Part shown: piece after piece, positions 1 to 11,254 of the stretch
How the letters are laid out: every line of letters begins with the position of its first letter
How positions within the stretch are numbered: position 1 is the first letter of the stretch
Assembly: GCF_030247195.1 (NCBI RefSeq)
Contig: NC_080670.1
Span: 34,745,434 to 34,809,433, forward strand
DNA length: 64,000 nt
Direction: 5' to 3'
Source: Topomyia yanbarensis
Taxonomy: Eukaryota > Arthropoda > Insecta > Diptera > Culicidae
The notes under the pieces: model-generated
The model's database searches: none
What the model saw: the letters and a program-made list of their open reading frames with translations, nothing else
Told to the model about the DNA's origin: nothing
Position numbers and translations under genes: made by a program

Positions 1-623
1 ACCTATTTCTCAGCTAATTATTTACCGATTTTTCCAAACTTGGTCTCAAATGAAAGTTACTACGTTCCAATTGAATTTTGAATTGAAAAGTTACAACGCT
101 GCTATTGAATTTCTAATTGAGCCGACATCCGGTTTCAGAATTACAGGGTGATGAGTACGAGCACACAGTAAATCCCGATTTCAACGTATTCGGCGATGGA
201 TGTAATTTTTTTCCAAAAGGCGAAAATTTTTCCAATATGTGACCACAACTGCTTGGATTTGTAGTTCTAGGTCACTAACAGTCATTCAAAGCCTCTTTGG
301 CTACATTGGCAACCATCGACGGTTCCAAAAGCCGCAGCGGAAGTATTCAAAGTCAAAATAACAGTTACATCAATTTCTCAGTGATTACCGGACCGATTTG
401 ACCAAACTTAATCCCCAATGAACCCCAAAAACTGTTACTAAATTTTATTTTGATCCGAATTCCGGTTGCGGTGTTACGGGTTGTGGAATGTGGTCACAGA
501 GAAAACTCCCATTCAAACCGATAGCGCTATGAATGCAAAAAGGATTTTTTTCCCCTAAAATAGGAGCCAAACATCTTGCATTTGTAGTTCTAGGTTACTG
601 ACGGCCCATAGAAATCTTGTTGG
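1..623 (-). repeat. Left arm of a perfect 623-bp inverted repeat
   Basis: Read as reverse complement, this segment matches 9,445-10,067 base for base with no indel: position x pairs with 10,068 minus x. The first mismatch is at 624, and similarity is lost a few bases later. The arm carries about 1.7 units of the ~370-bp repeat that is tandem at 9,300-10,410. Because base 1 already pairs, the true left boundary may lie outside the window. Confidence 0.95.
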
Positions 624-657
624 TCACATCAAGATCCATCCGAAAATATTTAAAATC

Positions 658-2645
658 GTGACCGACCATCTTCGATTCCTACGAAACTTTACCCGTTTCA
701 TCGACATGGAAGACTGAACATTTTTCACAATTAGAAAGATTTTTTCGACTCAAGAGGAATTTTTTAAAAGGGCGTAGACATTTCTACGTGCCATAATTTC
801 AAAAATGTTTAGTTCGATTACTGTATTTTATGCAGCAAAACTTTCTAAGAATGAGCTACAGAGAATGAACATTTCTGTACGAAAAAAATATACACTAAAA
901 AAATGTGTCATTTTCCACAAAAACCAAAAAATTGCGCTAAAAATTTAAATTGCAAATAAAGCTATTTTTTTTTCTAATTTTTTATTATTGTCATCGAAAA
1001 CTTAAAGAGAAAAGAAATATTTTAAACGTGATTGTATGATGAAAAACTTATCGCCAATTTTTTTTTTCTAACAATAGCTTTATACATGTTTTTTAAATTT
1101 TATGCCAATTGACATATACAACTGTAATTTTATTTCAGAATATAATTCTAAATATCGTTTTAAATTATAATGCATTTAACAAAAATCTTCCGAAATGCGA
1201 TAGTTTTCGAGGTATTTGGAATTTTGTTCCAACAAAAACAGCTAATTCGTGTGATTACGCCTTTTTTAATAGATATTTGTGTTACCCCATCATTAAATGT
1301 CAAAAATCTAATGCTTATCGTTTTAAAGACGTAAAAGAAACCTTTTCAGTGTATTTGGATCATGGATAAGCTTTCAAAAAAAAATGTCCTAACTACAACT
1401 TTTGACATATTTCCATGATTCATACTATTTGCATTCAAAAATACAATTTTCTTTTTGAATATGATTCTAAACACCATTTTAAATCAAAATGCTCATGACA
1501 AAATTTTTCTGAAATGTAGTAGTTCTAGAAATGTTTCAAATTTTGTTTTAACTTCACAATTATTTTATTTCATTGAGACCATTTCGCGTTTGTCCATCAA
1601 CAACAATAGGTTTTTTAAATGGCCCATAACATTTCCTGTAACTTCTCCTCTGAATTCAAGGCGGTATTGTAACCCATTTGAAAGCTACATGAAAAAAAGC
1701 ATGATGGTCGTATGATCGAACTATTTAGTTTAATCATCAGATCCTTTAATTGAATAGAATTTTGATTGTTTTCGTATAGCTTTCAAATGGTTTACAATAT
1801 CGCCTTGATGTCAAAAAGAAAGTTACAGGAAATGTTATGGGCCTTTTGAAAAACCGATTGTTGTTGATGGAAATACGCGAATAACTTCTGAAAAGGTAGT
1901 AATATAACAAAAGAATTGTGTTTTTAAAACAAAATTTAAAATATCTCGAGAACTACTACATCTACATTACAGATTTTTTTTTTGTTATTAGCATTTTGAT
2001 TTAAAATTGCGTTAAGAATCATATTCAAAAACATGTATTTTTGACTGCAAAACATTAGATTTTTTATATTTTATGATGGGGTAAGGCAAATAACTTTTTA
2101 AAAGGACATAACCAGTCGAATTAACTGTTTCTGTTGGAACAAAATTCCAAGTATCTCGAAAACTATCGCATTTTGGAAGATTTTTGTTAAATGCATTTTG
2201 ATTTAAAATGATACTTAGAATTATATTCTGTAAAAAAATTTGTATGTCAATTAGTATGAAATTTAAAAACATGTATAAAGTTATTGTTCTCTATCATACA
2301 ATCATATTTATTTTTTTTCTCTTTAGGTTTTGGTTGACAGAATATAAAAAATAGCAAAAATGTTTTTTGCACTTTAAATTTAAAAATAAATTTTTGTTTT
2401 TGTGAAAAATTACACTTTTTTCAGTGCATTTTTTGTACAGAAATATTCATTCCCTGTAACTCGTTCTTGGAAAGTTTTGCTGTATAAAATACAGTAATCG
2501 AACAAAAAATTGAAATTTATGCACGTAAAAATATCTACGCCCTTTTGAAAAATTACTTTTGTATCAAAATATTGCAATTGTCAAAGAAAATCATGGAGAT
2601 TCATAAACCGAACACAACTTCAAAGTTTCGAATCAACGATGGTCA
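658..2645. mobile_element. Foldback element with ~1-kb imperfect inverted arms
   Basis: The two halves are imperfect reverse complements about a centre near 1,731. Examples are 842-881 against about 2,434-2,473, and the two 86-codon open frames at 1,109-1,369 (plus) and 2,012-2,272 (minus), which encode near-identical peptides. Each arm also holds an internal diverged repeat (1,141-1,250 resembles 1,459-1,560). There is no transposase, so the open frames are by-products of the symmetry. I found no target duplication. Non-autonomous foldback DNA element is the best description; the superfamily is unknown. Confidence 0.7.
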
Positions 2646-4340
2646 CACGAAAAAAATCCGTTCATAAATTCATGAACAAAAGGTCATGATTTCATGAACT
2701 GGACGATTTACGAAAACCGTGACAAAGTTCCTGAAATTATGAATAATAAACCTCGTATTCATGAAACTATTTGTATTTTCTAAAAACAAGCTCGCCCCGA
2801 ATATATACATGGCGTTACATTAGAATGTTTGGGTGGGTTACTGTTGTCGTTTATTTTTTATTGTGATTCTTGTTCATGATTTGGGAATACACAGTCGACA
2901 GTCAAACGTTGTTCATGATTTCAAGAGCTTATTCGCGATTCTTGTGCATTCTTAGCGGGATTAAAGTTCATGATTTCAAGATCTTAGTCGCGATGTTCGT
3001 AATTTTCATCCACGTTATCGTGATATTTTAGTCATAAATAGAGTGATTCATGTTCACGAGTTCATGATCTTTGTCACGATTTTAAATATTTTTGTCACGA
3101 GTTGTGTAATTTGTGCTCATGATTTCAGGATCTTAGTAGCGATTTTTGTAACTTCTGTTCATGTTATCGTGATATTTTAGTCATGAATAGAGCAATTCAT
3201 GTTCATGATTTCAGAATCTTGGTCACGATTTTAGATATTTTTGTCACTAGTTGTGTGATTTGTTTTCATGATTTTAGCATCTTAGTCACGATTTTTGTAA
3301 TTTCTGTTCATGTTATCATGATAATTTATTTTAGAGCTTACTTTCAAAGAGTAATGTAACTAATGTTCATGATATCAGCAGTTTTATCATTGTATTCGTA
3401 AATTCTCTTCGCCTTATCATGATCTATTATTTTTTGGTTACTACTGGTTTTTTTACTCGGAATAATGTGACAATATGAACTGGATCATTAAAATAAGACT
3501 CATTCGTGATATCTGGTTTTGTGAATTATATCACGCACATTATTTGAGGTTCTCAGTGCAGTTTTCGTTTTCTGTCCGGACATCACAATGAACCTTATCA
3601 AATGAATAACGATGTTCTAGGTTTTAATATTTTTTATATCTACTGCTCGTACCTATTACTGGTCGCTAGCAACTGGGTATTTATTAAAAAGTGTATGGAA
3701 CAAAAATGATTGCACGAATAATACTCCAACTTTTGTGATAGAGTTCACCTAAAAATTTCATTACCATGTTGCATGAAATTGTAAATGATTAGGGATATTT
3801 TCTAAATATCGCAAGCACGCAAATAAATACTAGATAGTTCGTAAATCATGTTCTAATAATCATGAACCAGTTCACGAACACATGAATATTTTATGATTTC
3901 GTGAACTTTTTCACGAAAACGAATGATAAGTTGTGACTATTATACTAGGTATCGTGAACCGGTTTACGAAAACATGAATAATATTTCATGATGTCGTGAA
4001 CTATTACGAGCACGGATATTGAATCGTAACTAATATATTAGCAATCATGAACAAGTTCACGAATGCATGAATAATATTTGATGATTTTGTGAACCATTTC
4101 ACGAGCACAGATATTGGATTGGAACTAATATACTAGGAATCATGAATTGGTTCACGAGAATTGAATGGGTTCATGAATAAAATTCCGAATTTCGTGAAAT
4201 AGTTCACGAAAAAATAGCCAGAATATTTCGATGTTGTGAACTATTGTTCCTATAACTATGAAAAAATCATGAGTCAACCTTTGGTTTTATGAATAATGTT
4301 CATAAAGTTGTGAACTAGTTCTTGGCGGAAACCGTGACCG
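2646..4340. repeat. CATGA/CACGA-rich satellite in two opposed blocks
   Basis: The first block (about 2,870-3,340) repeats GTTCATGATTTC and GTTATCGTGATATTTTAGTC words with a period near 150 bp (copies at about 3,010, 3,158 and 3,307). The second block (about 3,855-4,230) has a period of 93-95 bp (starts at about 3,859, 3,951, 4,044 and 4,139) built on ATCATGAAC, TTCACGAA and CATGAATAAT. The words of the two blocks are largely reverse complements of each other, so the unit is foldback-like overall. There is no coding potential. Confidence 0.75.
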
Positions 4341-4344
4341 AAGT

Positions 4345-5307
4345 TCACAAAACAAAATCAAATATTTCCACAAATGAAAGCGTTATGCGGGCGTTACTGA
4401 AGGGAAATTGAACATAATTATAAAAGCCATGATTTTTAGTCAAGGTCCTGTTTTCGTAACGTAAAGAATTCAATTCACGACTTTGGGAACAATTTTTTTC
4501 CGTGTATATTTTGTGGTCGGCCGGTTTCTCGTGGAATCCTTCAATACAATCAGGCCACTTGGATAAGCACCCCACCAAGATCCAGTTATTGTTCGAAGTA
4601 AATTTATCTTTTGTTTGCACTTCGTTTAGCCTACCCATTTGCCTTATGAATCGAACTAAATTTTGAGATATTTGAAGGCAAGGACTTAGGCTACCGTTCT
4701 ATCAGCCAGCTGAAGCTGAAGCTGAGCTGAATTACGCTTCATTGAAAAAATTACCAGCTCTGTTTTCCCCGTAGATAAATCGATTCCCCTTCTTTAAAGC
4801 CCTTTTTGAAAAATTATTCAAGCTGTCTTGCAGTGGTTGTTGTAATTTTAGAGTACATGGGTTGGCAATACAATCAATTACATTATCAATGTCATTAATA
4901 TGTATGTGATTTTCTGGCAGTAAATTGTATAATTAATTATTTAATTTTGGTGAAAGACCACATTCATGTAGATTCAACGAGATTGTAAATCAATGTAAAC
5001 TGAGTTGAACTTTCCTTTACCTAAGCACACGGACGCCATTTGATCTTTTCTGCCAGACAATTATTCGTTTCCTTGACCCTCCGAAAACCAAGCTGGGTAT
5101 CTGATAGCAAACCATTCGCGCCAATTCAATTTTCGAGACGTCGTGCAATTTTCTGATGCAAGATAGCATTTCAATCGGTCGATACGAGTTATGATCGGAG
5201 TGTGGTTTTGCCGGATTTGGAATTGCGATAATTCTCACTTATCTCTTGTCACGCGGGACAATGTTCTGCTCAAGAAACTTATTGAATAAATCCAGCAAGC
5301 GTCTTTG
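4345..5307 (-). pseudogene. Decayed I-type LINE relic, RT region (part 1)
   Basis: This is a degenerate ORF2 fragment related to the intact LINE at 21,731-30,732. Conceptual minus-strand reading recovers a SWWGAYPS-like stretch near 4,590 and, near 5,020-5,240, IAIPNPAKP...DHNSYRPIEMLSCIRKL. The intact element reads IAIQKPGKPASDHNSYRPIAMLSCIRKL at the matching place (ORF2 residues about 489-516). Stops and frameshifts abound and much of the palm domain is shortened, so it cannot be functional. The relic resumes at 5,861 after a SINE insertion. Together the two parts match ORF2 residues of roughly 305-800. Confidence 0.75.
5287..5307. repeat. Target-site duplication, left copy (21 bp)
   Basis: These 21 bases recur exactly at 5,861-5,881 and flank the SINE at 5,308-5,860. 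The next bases differ (A against T). A perfect duplication of this length is what target-primed reverse transcription leaves. Confidence 0.9.
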
Positions 5308-5860
5308 AGCTTGAGCTTGAGCTTGTGCGACCACCCCTGGCTGCTACTACGTTATCGATCGGGACTAGCTGAAGTTGCACAGGGAATCAGTAGATAATTA
5401 TGCTTGGGATTAGCGAAACATCTTTCAATGTGCAACTCCTGGTAATCCTAAAGTGTTTCTGATCAATACCGACGCCAGCCAGGCCCGAACGTAGATCGCA
5501 GAAGGAAAGGGAAGGAATGGTTAATCCGATACTTGCTTTTGCTAGAGGCCGTATATACTACTGCGCACTCCACAAGTATCACGGGAGGAGGATATTTTTT
5601 TTAGTAGAGTATAGAAGTTGGATATACTTCTTCTTTACCGACGCCAGAGAGGTGATTCCACTACTTGGACTAGATATCTATCCACCAATTTCATGGACCG
5701 AAGACCAACGGTTTTACTTCCCTTCCGAAGGAAGACGTGACCACAGATTTTTTCACCTCAGAAAAATCTCAACGACCTCGGCTGGTATTGAACCCAGGCC
5801 AACTGGAATGAGTGGCGGTCACGCTTACCACTCAACCACCGGCGCCGTCTTAAATCCAGC
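5308..5860 (-). mobile_element. tRNA-derived SINE with 21-bp target duplications
   Basis: A 553-bp non-coding retroelement on the minus strand. Its 5' head, near 5,860, has a box A match (TGGTTGAGTGG, about 5,841-5,851) and a box B match (GGTTCAATACC, near 5,790), the RNA polymerase III promoter of tRNA-derived SINEs. The 3' end is a short CAAGCT repeat at 5,308-5,325. It sits inside the I-type LINE relic between exact 21-bp duplications. The 3' body is clearly related to 33,145-33,405 and more distantly to 32,750-33,060. The 134-codon open frame crossing it on the plus strand is antisense and not a gene. It is long for a SINE; I do not assign a family name. Confidence 0.85.
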
Positions 5861-6520
5861 AAGCGTCTTTGTCAAAATCAAAAAGACTCTTCCCCAAGTT
5901 GAATTTAATTCAGTTGTATGAGAGGAGCGCAATTGAAAATTCCTTCATTATCAAGGGCTAATCAATAGATTCATTACTTGTGGGAGCATCACAAATGTTA
6001 TTCTACGCAGGAGAAGAATCTAGACAAACTTTCATGGCAAAATTAAATATACATCGCTTCCTAAAAACTTCGTTTTCACTAGTCTCGTTTCGATCTCTCT
6101 TTCTTCTGGTTGTGATCCAAAGAGTACTCAGTGATGTTTCTCTAGACAAATCATCAACGAAGCGGCTCTAATAACTAAACTTCTTGGCTCGACGTAGACT
6201 GACATATCTTTTTTGCAATATCGCATATTTTTCAAAATTCATGCGTCTACCCCCTTGTTTCAAAAATTCTTTGTAAGCAATATGTCTAACTTCATACGCA
6301 TCAGAGCACTCCTTGTTCCACCAAGAATTAGGAGCAAGGAGCATTTATTCTCAGGTAATACGATTATCAAAAAACGTCGATCAGCAATATTGGTTTTAAA
6401 AACAATTTTTCTTGGATTCCAGTTAGCATGCAAAGTTGTTCGCTGTCACTTTTCCGTAGCCTGTTGCACGTTTACCTCACCTTCTCACCTAGTTACTACC
6501 AAAGACGAATCACCTTAGAA
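5861..6520 (-). pseudogene. Decayed I-type LINE relic (part 2)
   Basis: Continuation of the relic on the far side of the SINE. On the minus strand it aligns, with many stops and frameshifts, to the ORF2 region between endonuclease and RT. Near 6,310-6,340 the reverse complement of the stretch around TTGTTCCACCAAGAATTAGG corresponds to the intact PPNPWWDKECSD segment (ORF2 residues about 302-313). Near 6,120-6,165 it matches the SMSTLWSTARRLR region. Similarity fades after about 6,350, so the right edge is approximate. Confidence 0.65.
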
Positions 6521-6529
6521 CTCTAAGAA

Positions 6530-8978
6530 CTTTGGTTAGGAGGTCGTTTATTTATTGTCATGCCAGGATTCCCCGACAAAGGAATTTCTCTCGGTACCGG
6601 TGTTTGTTTCGTAAGCCAATTAGCTCCTATTTTTGTCACGTTTTAGTCGAACAGTCCTCGGCGGCGAATCTACCCCACTGTGAATTCCTCGGCGGTAGAT
6701 TTCTCCCGATGCTGATGTTCGTTTACGTGAGCGATTTACCTCCCCACTTTGTCCCGATCTACTCGATCTATTCCCTAGTGGTGGATCTAGCCTACTCAAC
6801 AGGCCAGTAGGTGCTAAGGTCCATCCAGCGATTCTGGGTGCAACGTAGCTTGCGGCGCCCGAACGACCCACTGCTAGTTATTGACCGCGGTCTACTCGGT
6901 CCAATCCCCGACGGTGGATCTAGCCTACTCACGAGCTACCCGGTAGGGTGTCGAGGTCGGTCTAGCGATTCCGGTAAAGCCTAACGTCCGGTTCGCTGGC
7001 GCCACGACGACCCCAACCCGGTGCTACGGCGCGTACTACTCAACTGGTGTCCGGCGATGTACCTAGTTTACACCGCCGAAAAGTTCCCCGGATGCGGAAT
7101 TTCTCCCGAAACCCTATTTCAGGTTTCACAGTGGCGTTCTAGCCAATGGAGCTAGTTTGTTTGTCCCTCGTATACTCGTACACTCGTAACCACTCTATTG
7201 TTATCGTTTTATATATGCTCTTCATGGTACATCTCTTGGACGATATTATCGACTGTCACGCTAGGCATATCCTTTCGGACTTCTTCGCGCCTAGGGCATT
7301 CGAAGACCGCGTGTTCCGGTGTCTCTTGCATGTTCACACACTCCAAGCAAATGGGTGACGAAGCGTGTCCAAATCGATGCAGGTACTTCCGGAAGCATCC
7401 GTGCCCGGACAAAAACTGCATCTAATGGAAGTGTACCCAAGCAGACACATTTGGGATGAGTCGGTGGGTCCTCCTTCCTTTCTCTGCGTTGTTCCCCTCT
7501 TGCTGCCACTTATCCAACGAGTCCGCTCGGACCAGTCTCCTTGCATTACATGCATTTCTCCGCTAGTAGCATTCCACGTCCTCAAGCAGATGGGAATCAT
7601 CCTGGCAATTACGCATACCGCCTCCGACGACATCGTTCTGTACGCACTCGCGACACGAACAGCTATTTGGCGAAACGTGCTTATTAACTTCATCCGGTTC
7701 CTCTTTGAGTTCAGCGCAGCAGCCCAGGCCGGAACGCCATAATAAGACACCCGCCAGGAGACGTCTCGTGTTGCCTCTTGCTCCTCCGTGATTCGACATG
7801 ATCCTTGCTTTAGTTATCCTCGTAGCCTTCTCACATACATAGTTGAAATAGCTGTTATAATTTAATCAATCATCGACCATCACACCCAGGAGCTTCAGCG
7901 CACGATGGGATGGATTGTTTCCCGACGCTGAACTCGACACGCTGGATTTTTTACGGTTGCTGACCAGCACTACCTCGGTTTTGTGGTGAGCTAGCCGCAA
8001 CTTGACGTCAACCATCCAGGTTTCCACGATGCCTATTGTCTCTGTCGTCAACATCTCCACCTCCTCAAGGGTCTCACCGGTTATCGCTAGGGCAACAACA
8101 TCTGCCAATGTGACGATCTCAACTCCCCTGTGCAGTTGCAGTGTTAACACTCCATTGTACATTATATTCCGTTGGGCTAAGTGACCCTAATAGACCTCTT
8201 CCCCATTTTCGTTTCGTAGACCAGTACTCGGTTCTGAAATTAACTTTTCAGAACCTTGCACAGATAGTCCGGAACCCGCATTCTGTGCAGCGCTATGGCA
8301 ATCGCCCCCTGCCCCAGCTGGCACTATTGAACGCGTTCTTCACACTGATCCTGACCACAGCTTAGTAGCGATTACCTTTTCTCTTCTGCTTCGATGATTT
8401 CTGTGCGCTCGCGATGACTGTGCGGATGGCTTTTATCGTCTATAATGTCTGTTGAGGATGACCCTTTCCAGGAGTTTATTAAGAGTATCGAGTAGGCATA
8501 TAGGCCGATACGATGATGGATCTCGTGGAGGTTTCCCTGGTTTTGCCAGCAACACCAGTTTCTGGATCTTCCACCTATCCGGAAAGTAGTCATCGTCCAG
8601 GCATTTCTGTGGGACTATCCTGAACATGTTCGGAAATGCCAGTATCGCGGTCTTCAGCGCCACGTTAGGGATACCATCGTATCCGGAAGCTTTCTTCGCT
8701 TTCAGCCCTTTTGTCACTATAAGGAGCTCGTCGTTCGGGACTCGATAATCACCAGCATTTCCACCGTCTGCATCAACGTATGCTGTAGGCGGCCATGCGG
8801 TTAGGTCGTGCTTCGAGAAAAACTCTCCACGATAATTTTCAGTTTGTCAGCGCGCGTTTCTATTGGCGTCATTGGACCTTTGATACTGGCCATAACGACA
8901 CAGTCAGCATTGCCCCACGGGTTGGCGTTTACTTATCTGCACAGCTCCTTGTAGCAGGTGGACTTACTTAGCACTATG
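6530..8978 (-). pseudogene. Decayed R1-clade LINE (RT to 3' UTR)
   Basis: A relic on the minus strand, 5'-truncated near 8,978. From 5' to 3' the reading gives NADCVVMASIKGPMTPIETR (about 8,860-8,920), the RT start LKAKKASGYDGIPNVALK (about 8,650-8,710), DPSSYRPICLLDTLNKLLERV (8,440-8,530), and an RT active-site region degraded to LADVVALAITGE (about 8,080) where R1-type elements have an ADD motif. Further on are HHKTEVVLVSNRK, the thumb-like AYRTMSSEAVCVIA (7,600-7,650), and the C-terminal HGCFRKYLHRFGHASS and ETPEHAVFECPR cysteine-histidine segment (7,250-7,410). These are family features of R1 elements. Frameshifts break the frame repeatedly. The GC-rich DNA at 6,530-7,150 resembles the inserted block at 10,480-11,120 and is probably its 3' UTR. 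Confidence 0.8.
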
Positions 8979-8984
8979 CCTGGG

Positions 8985-9225
8985 AAAAAAGAACAAATGG
9001 CGTCCATGTTCTTAGACGTTAAACTAAAATTCAACTCAGTTTACATTGATGTTCTCTCGGTGAATCTACATCAATGTGCTGTGGGCATCAAAATTCAATA
9101 ATTATTTATACAATTTACTGCCAGACAATCACATACATGTTAATGACATTGATAATTGTATTATCAACCTATGTACTCTAAAATTACAACAACCACTTCA
9201 AGACAGATTGAATAATTTCCGGCTT
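8985..9225 (+). pseudogene. I-type LINE fragment, opposite orientation
   Basis: On the plus strand this reads EQMASMFLDVK...FNSVYIDVLS near 8,993-9,060. That matches EQMASVFLDIKGAFDSVSIKILS of the intact ORF2 (residues about 567-589, the RT motif carrying the first catalytic aspartate). The piece from about 9,030 to 9,220 is the reverse complement of 4,843-5,012, so the same family is present in both orientations about 4 kb apart. It is short, degenerate and cut at both ends. Confidence 0.7.
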
Positions 9226-9299
9226 ATATGGAAACTTATTATATGACCGGACGATTCATTCTATCTTTCCGAAACCATATATCTGAAATTTCATAGTAG

Positions 9300-10415
9300 T
9301 CTATAGGGGTAATATACCTTACATTTCACCAAAGTTTGTGAAAATCAGCCCAACCATCTCCGAGAAACTGATGTGAGTTTTTTAATTTTGAAAGATGGCC
9401 ATCTTTCCGCGTACTTCCAAAACCGTTTTTGGCGGTCAATGTGGCCAACAAGATTTCTATGGGCCGTCAGTAACCTAGAACTACAAATGCAAGATGTTTG
9501 GCTCCTATTTTAGGGGAAAAAAATCCTTTTTGCATTCATAGCGCTATCGGTTTGAATGGGAGTTTTCTCTGTGACCACATTCCACAACCCGTAACACCGC
9601 AACCGGAATTCGGATCAAAATAAAATTTAGTAACAGTTTTTGGGGTTCATTGGGGATTAAGTTTGGTCAAATCGGTCCGGTAATCACTGAGAAATTGATG
9701 TAACTGTTATTTTGACTTTGAATACTTCCGCTGCGGCTTTTGGAACCGTCGATGGTTGCCAATGTAGCCAAAGAGGCTTTGAATGACTGTTAGTGACCTA
9801 GAACTACAAATCCAAGCAGTTGTGGTCACATATTGGAAAAATTTTCGCCTTTTGGAAAAAAATTACATCCATCGCCGAATACGTTGAAATCGGGATTTAC
9901 TGTGTGCTCGTACTCATCACCCTGTAATTCTGAAACCGGATGTCGGCTCAATTAGAAATTCAATAGCAGCGTTGTAACTTTTCAATTCAAAATTCAATTG
10001 GAACGTAGTAACTTTCATTTGAGACCAAGTTTGGAAAAATCGGTAAATAATTAGCTGAGAAATAGGTATGACATTAACTTAGAGACTTGGGAAGTTCCCC
10101 GGGGGCATCAAGAACCGTCATAGGTGGACAATGCGGTCAAAGCGACTTCGATGGGTCTTTAGTGATCTAAACACGCAAATCCAAGTAATGTTGCACACAT
10201 TTTAATATGTATTGCATCATTTGGACATTATGATGGTACCAGTTTATAAGGGAATTTGCTGTGTGATCGTACTCTTCAACCCGTAACTCTGGAACCGGAA
10301 GTCGGATCAATTAAAAAAATCAATAGCAACCGATAGGAAGGTTGTACCTTTCATTTGAGAATAAGTATTTGCAAATCAATCCAGCCATCTCTGAGAAAAA
10401 TCAGTGAGATTGTTT
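9300..10415 (+). repeat. Three diverged tandem units of a ~370-bp repeat
   Basis: Units begin near 9,310, 9,680 and 10,050. Each carries the ordered words ATCxCTGAGAAA, GTGACCTAGAACTACAAAT, a CTGTGTG-containing block with CGTACTC, and CATTTGAGA with AAGTTTGG. Divergence between units is substantial, so the array is old. It ends in an (ACAT)n/(AC)n tract. The arrangement, closing with 11,127-11,250, matches my memory of a dispersed repeat common in Aedes. Confidence 0.75.
9445..10067 (+). repeat. Right arm of the perfect 623-bp inverted repeat
   Basis: Exact reverse complement of 1-623. It covers the middle unit and parts of the neighbouring units of the ~370-bp array. The tandem units differ clearly from one another while the two arms are identical, so the arms were copied or converted recently. 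Confidence 0.95.
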
Positions 10416-10422
10416 GACACAT

Positions 10423-10466
10423 GCATACATACATACATACATACATACACACACATATACACGCAC
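10423..10466 (+). repeat. (ACAT)n and (AC)n microsatellite
   Basis: CATACATACATAC repeats grade into CACACACATATACACGCACAC. This is the simple-sequence tail of the ~370-bp repeat array, immediately left of the inserted R1-type UTR. Confidence 0.9.
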
Positions 10467-10476
10467 ACATTTTTAC

Positions 10477-11130
10477 TCTTCGTCGAAGCAGGAAAGATCC
10501 ACCGTCGGGGACTATTCCGAGTAGTCCGTAGCGAATCGCCGGCTTGAATCGTCGGGGCACCAGTGAACCGGTCGCAATCCTCCACCCGGAATCGCTGGAC
10601 TGACCTCGGCATTCTGCCGGACTGCATCGAAAGAAGAATAACGCGTCCGTCAACGGTTGCGGGAGACATTCTTTCGTCGAGGAACTCTCCGCCGAGGCAG
10701 GCTAGCTCCCTCGTCGGGGACTGCGCCGAGTAGCACCGAACACAACAAACCACTAGTATAGGGTCGTCGGGGCACCAGTGTACCGGAAGCCACCCTTCAA
10801 CCGGAATCGCTCGATCGACCACGGCATCCAACTGGTCAACGTAGGGAGGAGGGCATGTAGAATATCATGCCGTGCAGGACTGTTATGGCGGTTATGAGAC
10901 CAGCGAAATCTAGCGCGAACAGCTAGACCTGGAATCATGTGAAGTGCATTAGCAATTAGGAATCCGGGGGATCAGGCAAATGTCGGACTCCTTGGAGGAG
11001 TTTAGAGGAGTAGTGTTCAGAATTATCTTCTCTGTTCAAAGTCCCTCGCTCTAACACACGATGGACGAAATCGGTAGTATGGTCGAACGTTTGCTGGGTC
11101 GGCATAAAAGCTTTACCACCAAGTAAAAAA
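10477..11130 (+). mobile_element. R1-type LINE 3' UTR fragment inserted in the repeat
   Basis: A GC-rich block with two ~210-bp internal units, both carrying GTCGGGGACT..CCGAGTAG, GTCGGGGCACCAGTG and CCGGAATCGCT (starting near 10,503 and 10,710). It ends in AAGTAAAAAAA (11,121-11,130). Similar words occur, on the other strand, at 6,530-7,150 next to the R1 relic. Flanks at 10,465-10,476 and 11,131-11,142 match at 11 of 12 positions, a likely target duplication. The block splits a repeat whose end continues at 11,127-11,250. It has no coding part left, so it is a strongly 5'-truncated copy. Confidence 0.65.
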
Positions 11131-11254
11131 ACACACTTTTACCGATCTCGAACAACTGAGTCGAATGGTATAAGAGATTCGGCTCTGCGGGCCGCGGTTA
11201 GAAAGTCGAAATTCCGACCGATTGCATAACCTTTCTATATAAGAAAGGCAAAAC
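11131..11254 (+). repeat. Terminal portion of the interrupted dispersed repeat
   Basis: Contains ACTGAGTCGAATGGTATAAG, CGGCTCTGCGGGCCGCGG and, at the end, TTTCTATATAAGAAAGGCAA. I remember this order as the end of an abundant Aedes dispersed repeat whose preceding part is the microsatellite at 10,423-10,466. The inserted block explains the gap. Confidence 0.55.

Noticed and set aside
1109..2272. Related 86-codon peptides as a gene family
   Set aside because: They are mirror images produced by the foldback element's inverted arms and carry no conserved domain.
5517..5921. 134-codon plus-strand frame as a gene
   Set aside because: It runs antisense through the SINE and into the LINE relic; no domain.
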